64,000 nucleotides of DNA from Marsupella aquatica (Eukaryota > Marchantiophyta): assembly GCA_973895155.1 (NCBI GenBank), contig OZ316892.1, forward strand, positions 29,140,001-29,204,000, read 5' to 3'. Position numbers and translations under genes: made by a program. How positions within the stretch are numbered: the first letter of the stretch is position 1; the number at the start of each line of letters is the position of its first letter. The notes below the pieces were generated by a model that had not been told where the DNA came from, did no database searches, and was given only the letters and a program-made list of their open reading frames with translations. Of this stretch, positions 30,721 to 41,290 are shown piece by piece.

Positions 30721-33700
30721 TTTGTCTTCAATCCATAGGCAAAGCCATTTGGGGTCATTCTTCTTTAAAGAGTGCTTATGAGGTAGCATCCACTTTTGTG
30801 CATAATTTGACCTCAAATTAGCATAGCGATAAATGCAAATAGGCTTAAAGACTTTCAACATTGGGAGTGTCGATGTTATTTATTGGGCAGTAGAGATAGG
30901 TCTTACTATTTCGAGATTTGAACTCGGCCTTGGCTTTGTGAAGATGGTCATGAATGTAAGGCTGTGCAGTCTGTCCATCACTCTCTTCCGGGTAACTCCC
31001 AATTGAAGAGCAATTTAAGGATTGGATTTCCTTCTCTACTTGAAGATTATCCAACATCGGGAAGGCTACTACGTCCAGTACTAAATAAAACTATTAGCCA
31101 AGAGTATTGGTTTTCGTCTTCTGTGAATACTTGTCCAATGTGAGTTGATTTCCAGTCTTGACGTCACGATGGTACCCAAATGTAATCGATTTACGGAACG
31201 TGATCAAGTTGACTGTCCAGAACAGATTCAAAGTCATCCCAAATTTGATGTTCACCCCCGACATTCGAAAAGAGCATGACCTCTGATTTTGCTTACTACT
31301 CTCGGATGGGTGGTCCCCAACTTATCCACTGAGAGGCAGAGTTATATCCAGTCCTGAAGTAGGAACTTGGCATTCCCACTGCAATAGTTGTTGTTGATCA
31401 AGGTCTGTCCGGGAATGACAAACGATGAAAATCTCCCAAACAATTCGGATTCTCTCATCCAGGCCATAGCCAAAATAGAACTCAATCCATGATTGCATCG
31501 TAGCTTTTCTAAAGAATCCCAACTCATGCTGATGTGTGTCAGTTGTAACAGTTTAGAGCACTTGCTAGGTGATTATCATAAGCTCCCAATCACATAACAT
31601 CAAAACAATACAGAAATCTAACAAATTGTTTTCAATGATTTTCCTGTCTACGCAACCAGTAAAGGAAGCTCATAATTGGTTTCCGTTCAAATAATTTGGG
31701 CACATGTAAACCTCCTGTTACCCAGGATAAGATATCAATTTAAGTTGGGTACCTTGTGGCTGCCTGCTTTGATTTTGAAGCACACTTTCAGCACATGCAA
31801 ACCTCGTGTTGTTCCCGGTGGGGTATCAATTTAAGTTGGGTACCTCATTACCTTACATCAGCCAAAAAGGATGGACGCTTCTTGTGGCTGCCTGCTTCGA
31901 TTTTGGAACACACGCCATCAGAAATCTGAAGGGTAAACTTTGGAACCGGTGCACATTATGGCGTTGTCCCCTTCGTCTATTTTGATGCGCTTTCTTGTAA
32001 ATAAGGTGAAATGGGACCAATGTACTAAAAAGAGCCAATCACAGTACAATGGAGGAGGCAAAAGAGTTCTAGAGAGCAAATGAAAAACCTAGAAAGAAGA
32101 AAAACTAGGAACTAAAAAGGGGTGATGATCTATGATTCAACGTAATTATTTGGTGTCAGTTGTAAATGAGTCCACAAGTGGGACATGGATGCCTTTAAGG
32201 AGACAAGCCTCTGCTGAGGTGCAAAATACCCACTACTAGAGATCTAGGACTGATTGCTCCAACTTGAGCATATTGTCACGTCACCAAAATCTGTTGATGG
32301 AAGTGCATTATCAAATTCGACAGTGGCCGTCCTATGGAACGAGCCTGTGCATGAATGTTTTGAGTTGATCAAAGGAACCCATCAAACTGATGATGGACTC
32401 GGGGGTCTCGCTATATCAAGGCCCCCCATCACTTCCTAAGTTTTTAAGCCTTAGGCCCCCTAGAAAGTAGGAAAAAAAGTTGATTTCCCCCCCTATAAAG
32501 TTGAAATATTGTTAATATTCCAAAAACTTGATTTAAATGACCCTAATGTTCTTACAGGACTCGAAATTGGACACCTTCAAAGTTCCAGAGTTTCTCCTTC
32601 AATCTGTATAAAGTAAGTGTGTACATGTGTTTCTCTTGTCTTGCTTGCATGTATGATTCCTTCCCCATCCCTTTGATTTCTATAATGGGGCTGAACAGCC
32701 CTGCCCAGACCATTGCTCCGACCAGTTGTGCCCAGTTAAAATCCTCTCATTTCTCAATTAATTTGACATCACTATCCCATACACAAACACATGAGTGCTC
32801 CATATGGCCAAAAGTGTGGTGCCCACAAGGATGATCAGTCTACTTGTCATCCTTTTCTAACAAAATCTACACAAAATTATCTGAGTTGATGTTCATAATG
32901 TCACATCATATCTACAATTTTCCACTACTAGTGCATCAATCTCCTACACTATGTGATGGACTCTAGTGTAACCTCATTCTTTTGATCCACTCGAGTATAA
33001 ACAAAACGTTCCACCAAAGTTTATAAACCAGGAGAAAAACAAAGTCCAATGAAAAAAGAGAAAAAGTGGTCCAAAGAAAAAGTGGTCCAAAGAGAAAGAG
33101 GACTAACACCAAGTGCAAACCTAAAAACTGAAGAAAATAAAGGGAAGAGTGTCAAACACTGTGAACTTTGTTGAGTAGGAAGGTTCCATGCAAAGGATTG
33201 ATGGGAAAGTGACTGATAGGAAGGACTAATAACTGATGGGGAGTTACAACACTCGTGAATGCCTCTTGTGTCTCCCATCCCTTCCTTCCCAAAAAGGCAT
33301 TTAATTGTACAGATTTCCAAAAGAGGAATCTTCTGTTGGAATTTGAAGCTCTGGGGCTGTGCATTTGATTTATCATGTAGCACGTGCATTTGTCTAACCT
33401 TTCTAGGAGCCTTTTTAAAATGCTTGTGATTATTAAAATCATGATTGGGGGGGTGCACGCTAGATTTCCAGATCTTTTCCACCCTCAAAAGAAAATGTAC
33501 CATACAGTACTAAAAGTTATTTTAAGATTCTAATCTAGTTTCCTCGGTTTCGTCACCATATGTAGGTTGTCCCCCGTATGTAGGCACGTCCATGACGTGC
33601 GTACATGTTGGCTTGGAAAAATTAATTGTGCTGCTCCCTAGAAAACTTTAAAATAAGAGTTGACAAGTGAGATAGATGCACTACCGGGCAGTGTGCTTTT

Positions 33701-35462
33701 TGTACAAATGCTTGTACCAGCTTAATTTTTGAGGTATTTCTTTGGATCAGGGTGCTGAATGTCAGTTCTGTGTCACCTAGATCAAGGAGAATATTATAGG
33801 AATATTCTATATCTCATGTTTCTAGATTTATTTCTGACCATCAGATACCACTAGATTTAAAAATAAGGGTTACATTTTGGCTATTGGGGTCTGTGGCTTG
33901 GTGGGAAGTGGCAAGTTGAAGACAAAAGAACCTAGTGATTTTTTGCAAATGTGTGAAGACCTTAGTGAATCTAGAAAAGTTTTCCAGGAAAACAAATGAT
34001 GCCCATGACCCCGTATGCTATTTATGTTGAGTCCTTACCAGGCTTTTCAGTTTGCTGCTCAGGTGGTTCCTTTTGCTGTTGTATAAGGGAGTCTTGGGCT
34101 CATTGGCTGTTGGCTTTTCATGGGTTTTTCCTTTCATTGGACTCATATCTCCAGATTAGGCTCGTTTAATTTTTTGGCACATCTAATCATGACTCCTTTG
34201 TGTCTCATAATCTTTGTGTCTTTTTATACTTGGTCTATCCCAGTCTTAAGATTAAACGTTGTGAGGATTGATTTCCATTCAATTCTGTTTCATTTTGCCA
34301 AAGGAGTGTAACTGTAGGACTTAGTGAATTGTAGGGAACACTTTTGGAGACCCAAAACAGTGAGTGATTCATTCACAGAAAGGGTGTTATATGAGTAGAT
34401 GGTGGCGCTTCAAAGTGATTAGTGGTATTTACACTGTTCCATGCCTGGAATAAATAATTTGCTAAATCCGCCAGACCTGAATACTCCTCCTGATAGGATG
34501 GAAAATCTGTTTGTTTGACACATGGTTCCTCTGCTGCTTCAGCTGCCTTGGGAAGTAGCCATCTGGTCCCCACAGTGATGGACTGTACACAGGAGAACTA
34601 GCAGTTATTATTTTGTGGGCCAGGAAGCCCCCCCTTCCTCCCAATTAATTAAGCACTGGGCCCACTTAGCCTATGCACATACACACTCCTACCAGGATAT
34701 ATAAAGATTAGTGGAACGGCTCCAGACCACATCCCATCTGACAGCAAAAGCAGGATCTCCAATTCCTTTCTCCCAAAAAGAGCAGCAGCAGCAGCCTTGA
34801 CTTTCTTGCCCACCCCTATCAGGCATTTTTTAAAGGCTAGTCTTTTGCCAGAATCTTACCTTGAAACTGCTCCAAGTACCTGAAGGAAACAAATTTGAGT
34901 TTTCCCAAATTCATCAGCATTGACTCCTTATTGAAATTCATGAATTTTAGCCAGATCTAACGATTTTCCTTAGACCATGGAAAATCTAGGACTCATATGA
35001 ACTTGTCAGAATTGTTGCTGAAAATATTCTTGAAAGGGAGGAGACGAGTAGGCGTCACCTTTCGCTATATTATAGCATGTTCAACCTGGAACATGATTCA
35101 TTTTTTGTCCTGTAGGTTAACTTTTAAAAACCATTTTGACCCCCTATGCATCACACATTCAGTGCATTCTACACTAGGCTCCTTGGCATTTATCGATGGG
35201 CGGTAGTTGTCCAAAAGATCTGTCATCTATTCCCATGACCCGTTCCTTGAACCTAAACAGATTGACTAAAATTCTCACACAATAAAATTTATATGCTATT
35301 TTGGTTAGTCTTTGACCTATCATTTTTTTTGTCCATCCTCATTTCAGTTTTATCTTTATTTAGAGTCAATGGCACTTTTGTCCATCAGCATTTAAAATTT
35401 TCATCTTATTCAAACTCATTATCAGTTTTGTCATTATCAATTTTGTGTGTATTGGGAGTTAT
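30721..35462. other. Long intergenic stretch, repeats only
   Basis: No convincing gene. Diverged direct repeats lie at 31698-31784 and 31792-31914 (shared CAATTTAAGTTGGGTACC and CTTGTGGCTGCCTGCTT). A copy of a dispersed repeat occurs at 33808-33920. At 30895-30930 a box B-like GAGTTCAAATCTC on the minus strand could mark an old SINE. ORFs of up to 160 codons (33021-33503, minus) show no recognised domain. Confidence 0.45.
33808..33920. repeat. Dispersed repeat, copy related to 14515-14625
   Basis: Shares the order CTCATGTTTCTAGA, CAGATACCACTAGATTT, AAAAATAAGG and GGGGTCTGTGG with the copy at 14515. The two are clearly related but diverged. Confidence 0.6.
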
Positions 35463-35486
35463 GGTCTAGAGGCTTCACTCTAGACC
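35463..35486. repeat. Perfect 9-bp-stem hairpin, copy 1 of a dispersed motif
   Basis: GGTCTAGAG (35463-35471), loop GCTTCA, CTCTAGACC (35478-35486). Related copies are at 35961-35984, 36151-36172 (inverted) and 60586-60609, with similarity continuing downstream (TAGGCTTCAGTGTG-like) in two of them. Confidence 0.7.
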
Positions 35487-35596
35487 TAGGTCCTTAAAGA
35501 GTAGGCTTCAGTGTGCCCATATAGTAAGACTAGCCCCACTAGACTGCCCACTACCCGTTTTTTGAACATGAATAGCAGAGAGGACCATAAAAATGT

Positions 35597-35789
35597 TATC
35601 AAAATATATTCTTTATTCATAATTATTCTTTTCAAAAGGTTAATGAAATGATAAAAACCATCATTTTAATAGTCATGAATATATAATATATTATATCAAA
35701 ATATATTCTTTATTCATAATTATTCTTTTCAAAAGGTTAATGAAATGATAAAAACCATCATTTTAATAGTCATGAATATATAATATATC
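35597..35789. repeat. Near-perfect tandem duplication, 97-bp unit
   Basis: Copies start at 35597 and 35694 (TATCAAAATATATTCTTTAT) and match base for base until the last few positions, so the duplication is recent. The unit is AT-rich and non-coding. Confidence 0.95.
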
Positions 35790-37209
35790 ATTCTCTTTTC
35801 TATGTCCATCCATCTTTGTGTGCACATATGTTGTGGTGGGGCCATAGTGCCCATTTTTTAATATATTTCTAAAAAAATTATCACATAAAATTTGCATGTA
35901 CCAGTTGATATACATCATAATCATGAGTTTTTCCCATGCACATGATAGCCATGAAGTTATAGTCTAGAGGTTTCACTCTAGTCCTAGGCTCTTAAAAGTA
36001 GACTTTAGTTGGCTCTTTATTGGACTCTAGTGAGGGCGTCTTGCCTTTGCTAGCTTCTTGTGTCGTTTTCTCCAATGACATTTTGGTGTTGTTTCTCCGA
36101 TGATGTCTTACTAATGAAGCGTGATGCAAAGGTATTTTCCAAAGTTTTCTTCTAGAGGGAAGCCTCTAGACCATAAATTTCAATATTAAGGACAAAATTG
36201 ACTGTGACTCTAAAAAGGACAAAATTGAAAGTGAGAGACACATTAAGAACAGAGAGGGGACAAATTAAAAACAGTGATGGGGAAAATATGAACAGGAAAT
36301 AGCATGGACTTTCTTTTGGGAAATTTGGTTTTTGTCTTCATATCTGTTTACTACCAAGGAAGGGGGTAATCAGGCTATTGTCCAATGAATCTCAAGAGAA
36401 ATTCCTTGCACTACAAGGCATATCTGGTGGATGTTGGTAGAATCTACTCATAATGCTTCATAGTGGAAGAACACCAGGGGTGTTTTATTCCAAATTTCAA
36501 CATTATAAGCAAAGTTAGTGTATATCCAGAACACTCCAAAAAGATAGGGGGTGACAGAATTTTTTAAAACTTATCAAAGAATTTGAACACGTTTTCTCAC
36601 CCCTGTTTTTAAAGATTTCCTAGCTGGGTGAGGGGCAAAGTGCTTTGAAAATTAATTGGGGATGCAATAATTCTACCTCAAATGTAAAACTTTGCTGATA
36701 GGGACCAGTCGGTTTCAGCCCGCCCCCCCTCTTCCACCACCCCCCCCCCCCCCCCTCTAGAGTGCATGCATGGCTCAACAAGCTCTTCTGAAGTATTAGG
36801 AATCCTTATGGATCAGGTGTGAAACAAAATAAGTATACTGAATGATATTTGCAACAAAAAATTAAAAATATATAAGCTAGAAGCACATAATATACATTTA
36901 ACCTATCAAAACTTTCTCTAATGTAAACTAAAAGAAATTACTTAAAGTGAAAATTAACTATTTTCTTTTATAAAATAAAAATATTTAGATAGACTAACTG
37001 TATAGTAAGTAATTCTCCAAAACATACATGTAGTTAAGCTGCAAGACTTCTAACAATTTGGGCCAAGAACATTCTTTGTCATGTTTCCTACCCCAGCCTG
37101 CTTGTAATCACACATCAAAATGTGCTAATATATGGTGTGCACTCATTGATTAAAGAAAATTATGAGATTTATCATGGTATGGAGTGATGTCATACATCAT
37201 GTATGCCAT
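35790..37209. other. Intergenic, AT-rich
   Basis: Holds two more copies of the hairpin motif (35961-35984 and inverted at 36151-36172) and a 16-base C run (36740-36755). A phrase at 36610-36665 resembles 38203-38250 (GGGCAAAGT, TTGAAAATT, GGGGAT). No gene seen. Confidence 0.45.
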
Positions 37210-37214
37210 ATTTT
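37210..37214. repeat. Target-site duplication of the solo LTR, left (ATTTT)
   Basis: Matches 37572-37576. Confidence 0.85.
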
Positions 37215-37571
37215 TGTTAGGATTTACTCTTAGGTCTAGAGTTACGACTATACAGTAGTTAAGGCTAACCTTAGTCGTAGACTTGGTTAGGTTAGTCATG
37301 TTATGCATACTCTATAACCAAGCGGTGTTTGCTTGGAGAGTGGGAACTCAGGCTCATTGTTACGGAACTAGTTGAGAGATAGAGAGAGCGGGAGAGAGAG
37401 CTTGCGCTGTGGATGCTTGGTATGGCCAGTCGGCTTAGAGTGCAGTAAAGCTCATGTGTGTTCCCGTGGACGTAGCCTCATGTGGAGGTGAACCACGTAT
37501 CTCTCTGTGTCAACTCTTGTGCGTTGGATGGTTCATGGGCTTGCCGTTGCGATTGTCGTCTATGCTCAACA
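37215..37571 (+). mobile_element. Solo LTR related to the Copia element at 1-8750
   Basis: 357 bp from TGTTAGG to CTCAACA. It is clearly homologous in the plus orientation to the reverse complement of 8408-8750: shared blocks include GGCTCATTGTTACGGA, GCTGTGGATGCTTGGTATGG, GTGGAGGTGAACCACGTATC and TTGGATGGTTCATGGGCTTG. The first about 120 bp have diverged, and extra GA repeats occur near 37378. It is flanked by ATTTT on both sides with no internal element sequence, as expected after recombination between the two LTRs of a full copy. Confidence 0.92.
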
Positions 37572-37576
37572 ATTTT
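37572..37576. repeat. Target-site duplication of the solo LTR, right (ATTTT)
   Basis: Matches 37210-37214. Confidence 0.85.
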
Positions 37577-38169
37577 GATGTGTAGTAACCGGGGTCCATT
37601 TCCTACCAGTGAGAGGTTGTAAGACAATTGCAGTGTAGACTCACCTATTGCCTAGAATTGTGCGCACAGTTATGAATGTTCCCTTGAATGCCAAAGTGCT
37701 TAAAAAAATATTTAGTGTTAATAAGGAAATTCATGCGCATGATAGAAGCGAGGATAGAAGACCTCGTGGAGGGGGGGGGCGGTCACTGTATGGACTATGG
37801 AGGGTTGTAAATCATGTGCTGCAGTTTGGGTTACCTATGACCCCCCTTAATCATCTTAAATAAAGTTGTATGACGTCAATCATCTGATTACATGTATGCA
37901 TTTTCCAATTTAAAAACCCTATATTAATTTCCAATAACAACTTAATAAGTATTTCTCCACATGATTTACATGACCCTATACTTTGTCGCACACGATGTGC
38001 ACCTCCACTGAAGTGACCCCCCCCCCCCCGTCCTCCCCGGGTATGAGACCTGCCTTAGGCTGAGGCCCCCAACCAGGAGCTCCAAAGGGGATATACATAC
38101 TTAGACTTCGTACATCACTCAGGTTAAGTCCCATTTTAAGTTTGCCTCTGACTCACTAGGTGTTAAGGG

Positions 38170-38529
38170 GTGGAGGGGAGGGGGATACTGATGTTGTACT
38201 GTAGGTGGGTAAGGGCAAAGTACCTTGAAAATTGCCTGGGGATAACCTCAGGGGATAACACTATGCTTGGATGCACTACTACATATTTGGCCATTTTGCG
38301 AAGGCAATTTAATCGTGCCAAAACGCCCTGCAAGACACTGTCTGGTAGTGCAGCAGCCCAGGAGGATGAGGATGGAGATGAGGAGGGGGATGAGGAGGCG
38401 GATGAGGAGGTGGGGCAGGAGGATGACCAGGCGGAGGAGGAGGAGGTCCCACCGCCCCCTGCGCAAACCTGCAAGGGCATGGGCGAGGAGAAGGCCAAGG
38501 AGAAGAAGGCAAGGAGGGGAAGGAAGTGA
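38170..38529 (+). CDS. Hypothetical 119-aa ORF with acidic repeat
   Basis: Not recognised. The first 50 residues are unremarkable. The rest is a purine-rich stretch encoding Asp/Glu runs (EEGDEEADEE), then PPPPA and a basic end (KKARRGRK). Such acidic-basic tails occur in nuclear and transposon-encoded proteins, but a purine-rich low-complexity tract gives the same result by chance. The opposite strand is also open here, which favours composition over coding. No introns or neighbours support a gene. Confidence 0.15.
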   Translation: MEGRGILMLYCRWVRAKYLENCLGITSGDNTMLGCTTTYLAILRRQFNRAKTPCKTLSGSAAAQEDEDGDEEGDEEADEEVGQEDDQAEEEEVPPPPAQTCKGMGEEKAKEKKARRGRK

Positions 38530-38802
38530 GTTCCCTTCTAGAGGATTTAGGTGGCAGGTTTTAGTGGTTTAGACCCTTAGTTAGGGTTTATATGTTCACA
38601 CTCTCCAGGCATTTGACATGCCCCTTTAGTAAGGGTTAGCAACCTTTACATTCTGTAAATTTTGCAGATTTTGATTAATCTCATGATATATATCTATTCC
38701 GGATTCTGCCTTCTAAACACACTACAAGGCCTATTCCATTCATTTACCCTAAGCCAAAACCCTAAACTGGAATTACAAACCAATTTCAAAGATACTCCCT
38801 TT

Positions 38803-39318
38803 TTGCAAAGTAAAATTTACGACACTCAGCCCTTTGCAACTTCAGAGTCTAATTTCATTTCAAACAAAGTGTCCAAAAATACATCGCAAACCTTGCGACG
38901 TCTACACCCTCGCAAATATTGCATCGTAATTGGTTTCACAATCAAGCGATTCAATATATATTGCAAGTTTACGAAGATGAAAGGATTGCAACCTAGCTTG
39001 CGACCTGTACTACCTGGCTTGCAAATACGCACGCCATTTTGCTTTGGAAAAACGCCAAGAGTTTTTGCATTGCAAAGTGGGCATTAATGGTTGCGGACTG
39101 GATTTTTCCCGGGATTTTTTTTGGAAGTTCGTGCAATCGCAAGATTGCGTTTGTTTTGTGAAATATTTAGCTTCGGAAGTTGCATTGCAGTTGTGAAGGG
39201 CCATTCGCAAAGGACTGGGCAAGGGAAAGTGCAATCCTGTTGCGATGTGGTTTGGTTTGCAAGTAACGATTTAACTTTTTGTGTCCCTTTGTTGATTGCG
39301 AAGGATTCTGTCTTGCAA
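38803..39318. repeat. Island dense in TTGCAA / TTGCGA / TCGCAA hexamers
   Basis: Sixteen hits in 516 bp, at 38803, 38834, 38884, 38893, 38910, 38961, 38986, 38998, 39019, 39070, 39137, 39205, 39240, 39257, 39296 and 39313. Both orientations occur, spacing is irregular, and no unit repeat joins them. Many further TTGCA/TGCAA near-matches lie between. ORFs in both strands are incidental. Confidence 0.75.
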
Positions 39319-40931
39319 TATGGGGCCATAGTGTTGTAGTGATGGTACCCAAATTTTTGTAAAGCTAACTACAAGGTCCATTTCCACTTGTTATATATTG
39401 TCCACTCAGAGAAATGCTAACAGTCATGGAAGCTAAAATAATGCTAACAGTTTCATAGAATTTATAATTTCTCAATACAATTGTCTCTTGCTAAGTGCAC
39501 ACTCCCAGGACAAAGCATCTGATGTGCAGGTTACATGGATTTGCACTACGTAATAAGTGCAAAACATGGAATGTGCACTTATAAGAGTGTACGGTTTAGA
39601 TCTCCTTGCTAAATGTGCAGTTATCCTGATATTGGTCCTTTGTCTCTTTAACCCATCAACCAACCCTTGAGTTGCATCATGTACTCCAATCCCAGGGATG
39701 AACCTAAAATCTATAAAGAAAGATGATTTAATGATTTCGCTTGGAGCAATACCTTCAGGACTTCTTTCAGACCTTCTTGCTGGTAGTCTGAATTATTGTC
39801 TTCCATTCCTTTATGCCAATTTGAGTCCAATAATTATACACTTTACAAAACTTAGGCCTGAGTGGGCACTCTTGTACAAGGGACCTTGAATTCATAGACA
39901 ACTTTCCTTCTCTAGACATCCACTTTTTTCCTGAGATTTTTAAACCCAAGGCCCTGCCCATATGTTAACTAAGGGGGAAGATAGTAGATCTCTCTTGGAT
40001 AAATAATCATTTTCCAAAGAGAACAAGCATTTTCAATTTTGTAATTCATATCTTGAATTAATATAAAACAAAATATATTTAAGTAGTGCATGGCGTTTGA
40101 GTTACCACAAGCTGTAACTATTTATTCAAAGGTGTTTGATTGATAATACGTCTTAGGGTTTGGTACAGATGGATCATGTGAGTAGAGAGTCGTAGCTATT
40201 GAACAACAATGGATGAGGATTGCATAACATCATGTGGAGGTCATAGAACAAACCTTATCTACATTCTATCATTACAAAATATACAACTTACTGCAAAAGA
40301 ATGAAACACCCCGGCCTGGAAACACCTTAATATCTGGCAACAGGATTCCAAACTAAGGCCAAAAATCCAATAAAGCAGGGGAAAACAAAGGGAAAACTGG
40401 GAAGCCAAAGGGCCATCTCCACTTATGTTGCAATCCATCATCATGGATTAACATGGATAAGGTTAATAAATGTGTACAACCATTTTTTCACTAACTTTAT
40501 ATCCTGTAGTTAGATTGCCTGCCTTCTTATTATATTGTAGCTTGCAGGTTGCCTCCATGGTGTAGTGCTTGCAGGTTGTCTTTCCAAAGCCAAAGTTTTC
40601 CCTCTAGATGCAAAATTCTAGTATCCAAAATGGCGGGAAAAATGGTCAGATGGGGAAAGGTGACTTGGTTTGTAGATATAATCGCTTTCAAATCTCCCAA
40701 TGGCGTGCCTGGTAGCTATTGTCTATTTTTTTTGGTTAACGTTGAAGCGTTGGCTGGACCCCATTCCAAAATAAAATACCTACTCCAGAGGTTGTATAAT
40801 ATTGGAACAGGCTGAGGACTCATTTGGGTCTGACTACGACAACTATGTGAAGACTGAGGCCCTTAGTTATTAATACTCAGTTATCTTTTCATCCATAAAG
40901 CATTTACGGGCAGGGGCAGCAGCGTCACGTG

Positions 40932-41290
40932 CGGCAACAACAAAGGATGCCAAATATGCTGCATGAGCTTCATCCGACAACTTCCTTCCCCTTGCTCTGG
41001 AGCTATTTGGGCATCTTCATCCTCAGTTTGATGGGCTTCTTCGGCAAGCTGCCCGGGATGTTCATGGCCGAATGGGTCCCACCGGGCCCGCGCTTTCTGT
41101 TTTGACCACGCACTTTCGCCTCAACTTTTGCCAACGCATTTCAGTCACCTTACAGCGTGCTCAAGCTCGGGCCATCTATCGTCGATCTCTTACAGTGGGT
41201 GCTAGTGTGCCTCCGCAGCGGCTAGCTCCCCTAGAGGATGTTCCAATCCCACTTGCCGATCTAGTTTTGACCCTTGATGTGGACCATTAG
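40932..41290 (+). pseudogene. Reverse-transcriptase C-terminal tail remnant
   Basis: The plus-strand frame ending at TAG 41288-41290 gives FLPLALELFGHLH, then LLRQAARDVHGRMGPTG and SVTLQRAQARAIYRRS. An upstream frame, one base off and with a stop, gives KDAKYAA. The pattern K-x-KY ... F-x-P-x-A-x-E-x-FG ... R-x-S-V-x-L-Q-R-x-x-A-x-x-I-x-R matches the tail that follows the reverse transcriptase in a group of non-LTR retroelement polyproteins. It is GC-richer than its surroundings. Only the tail remains here, with a frameshift, so it is a dead fragment. The family assignment is from memory of the pattern. Confidence 0.45.

Noticed and set aside
33021-33503. 160-codon minus-strand ORF
   Set aside because: No recognised domain, a second frame is also open, no splice or promoter support, and atypical composition for a plant protein.
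36740-36755. C16 run (with G16 at 10232-10247 and C13 at 38017-38029) as regulatory G-quadruplex sites
   Set aside because: Simple homopolymers in intergenic DNA. They could fold, but no gene is near enough to argue a role, and run lengths may be assembly-sensitive.
38170-38572. Acidic and arginine-rich ORFs in several frames
   Set aside because: All frames and both strands are open over the same purine-rich tract, so the ORFs reflect low complexity. One is listed with low confidence only.
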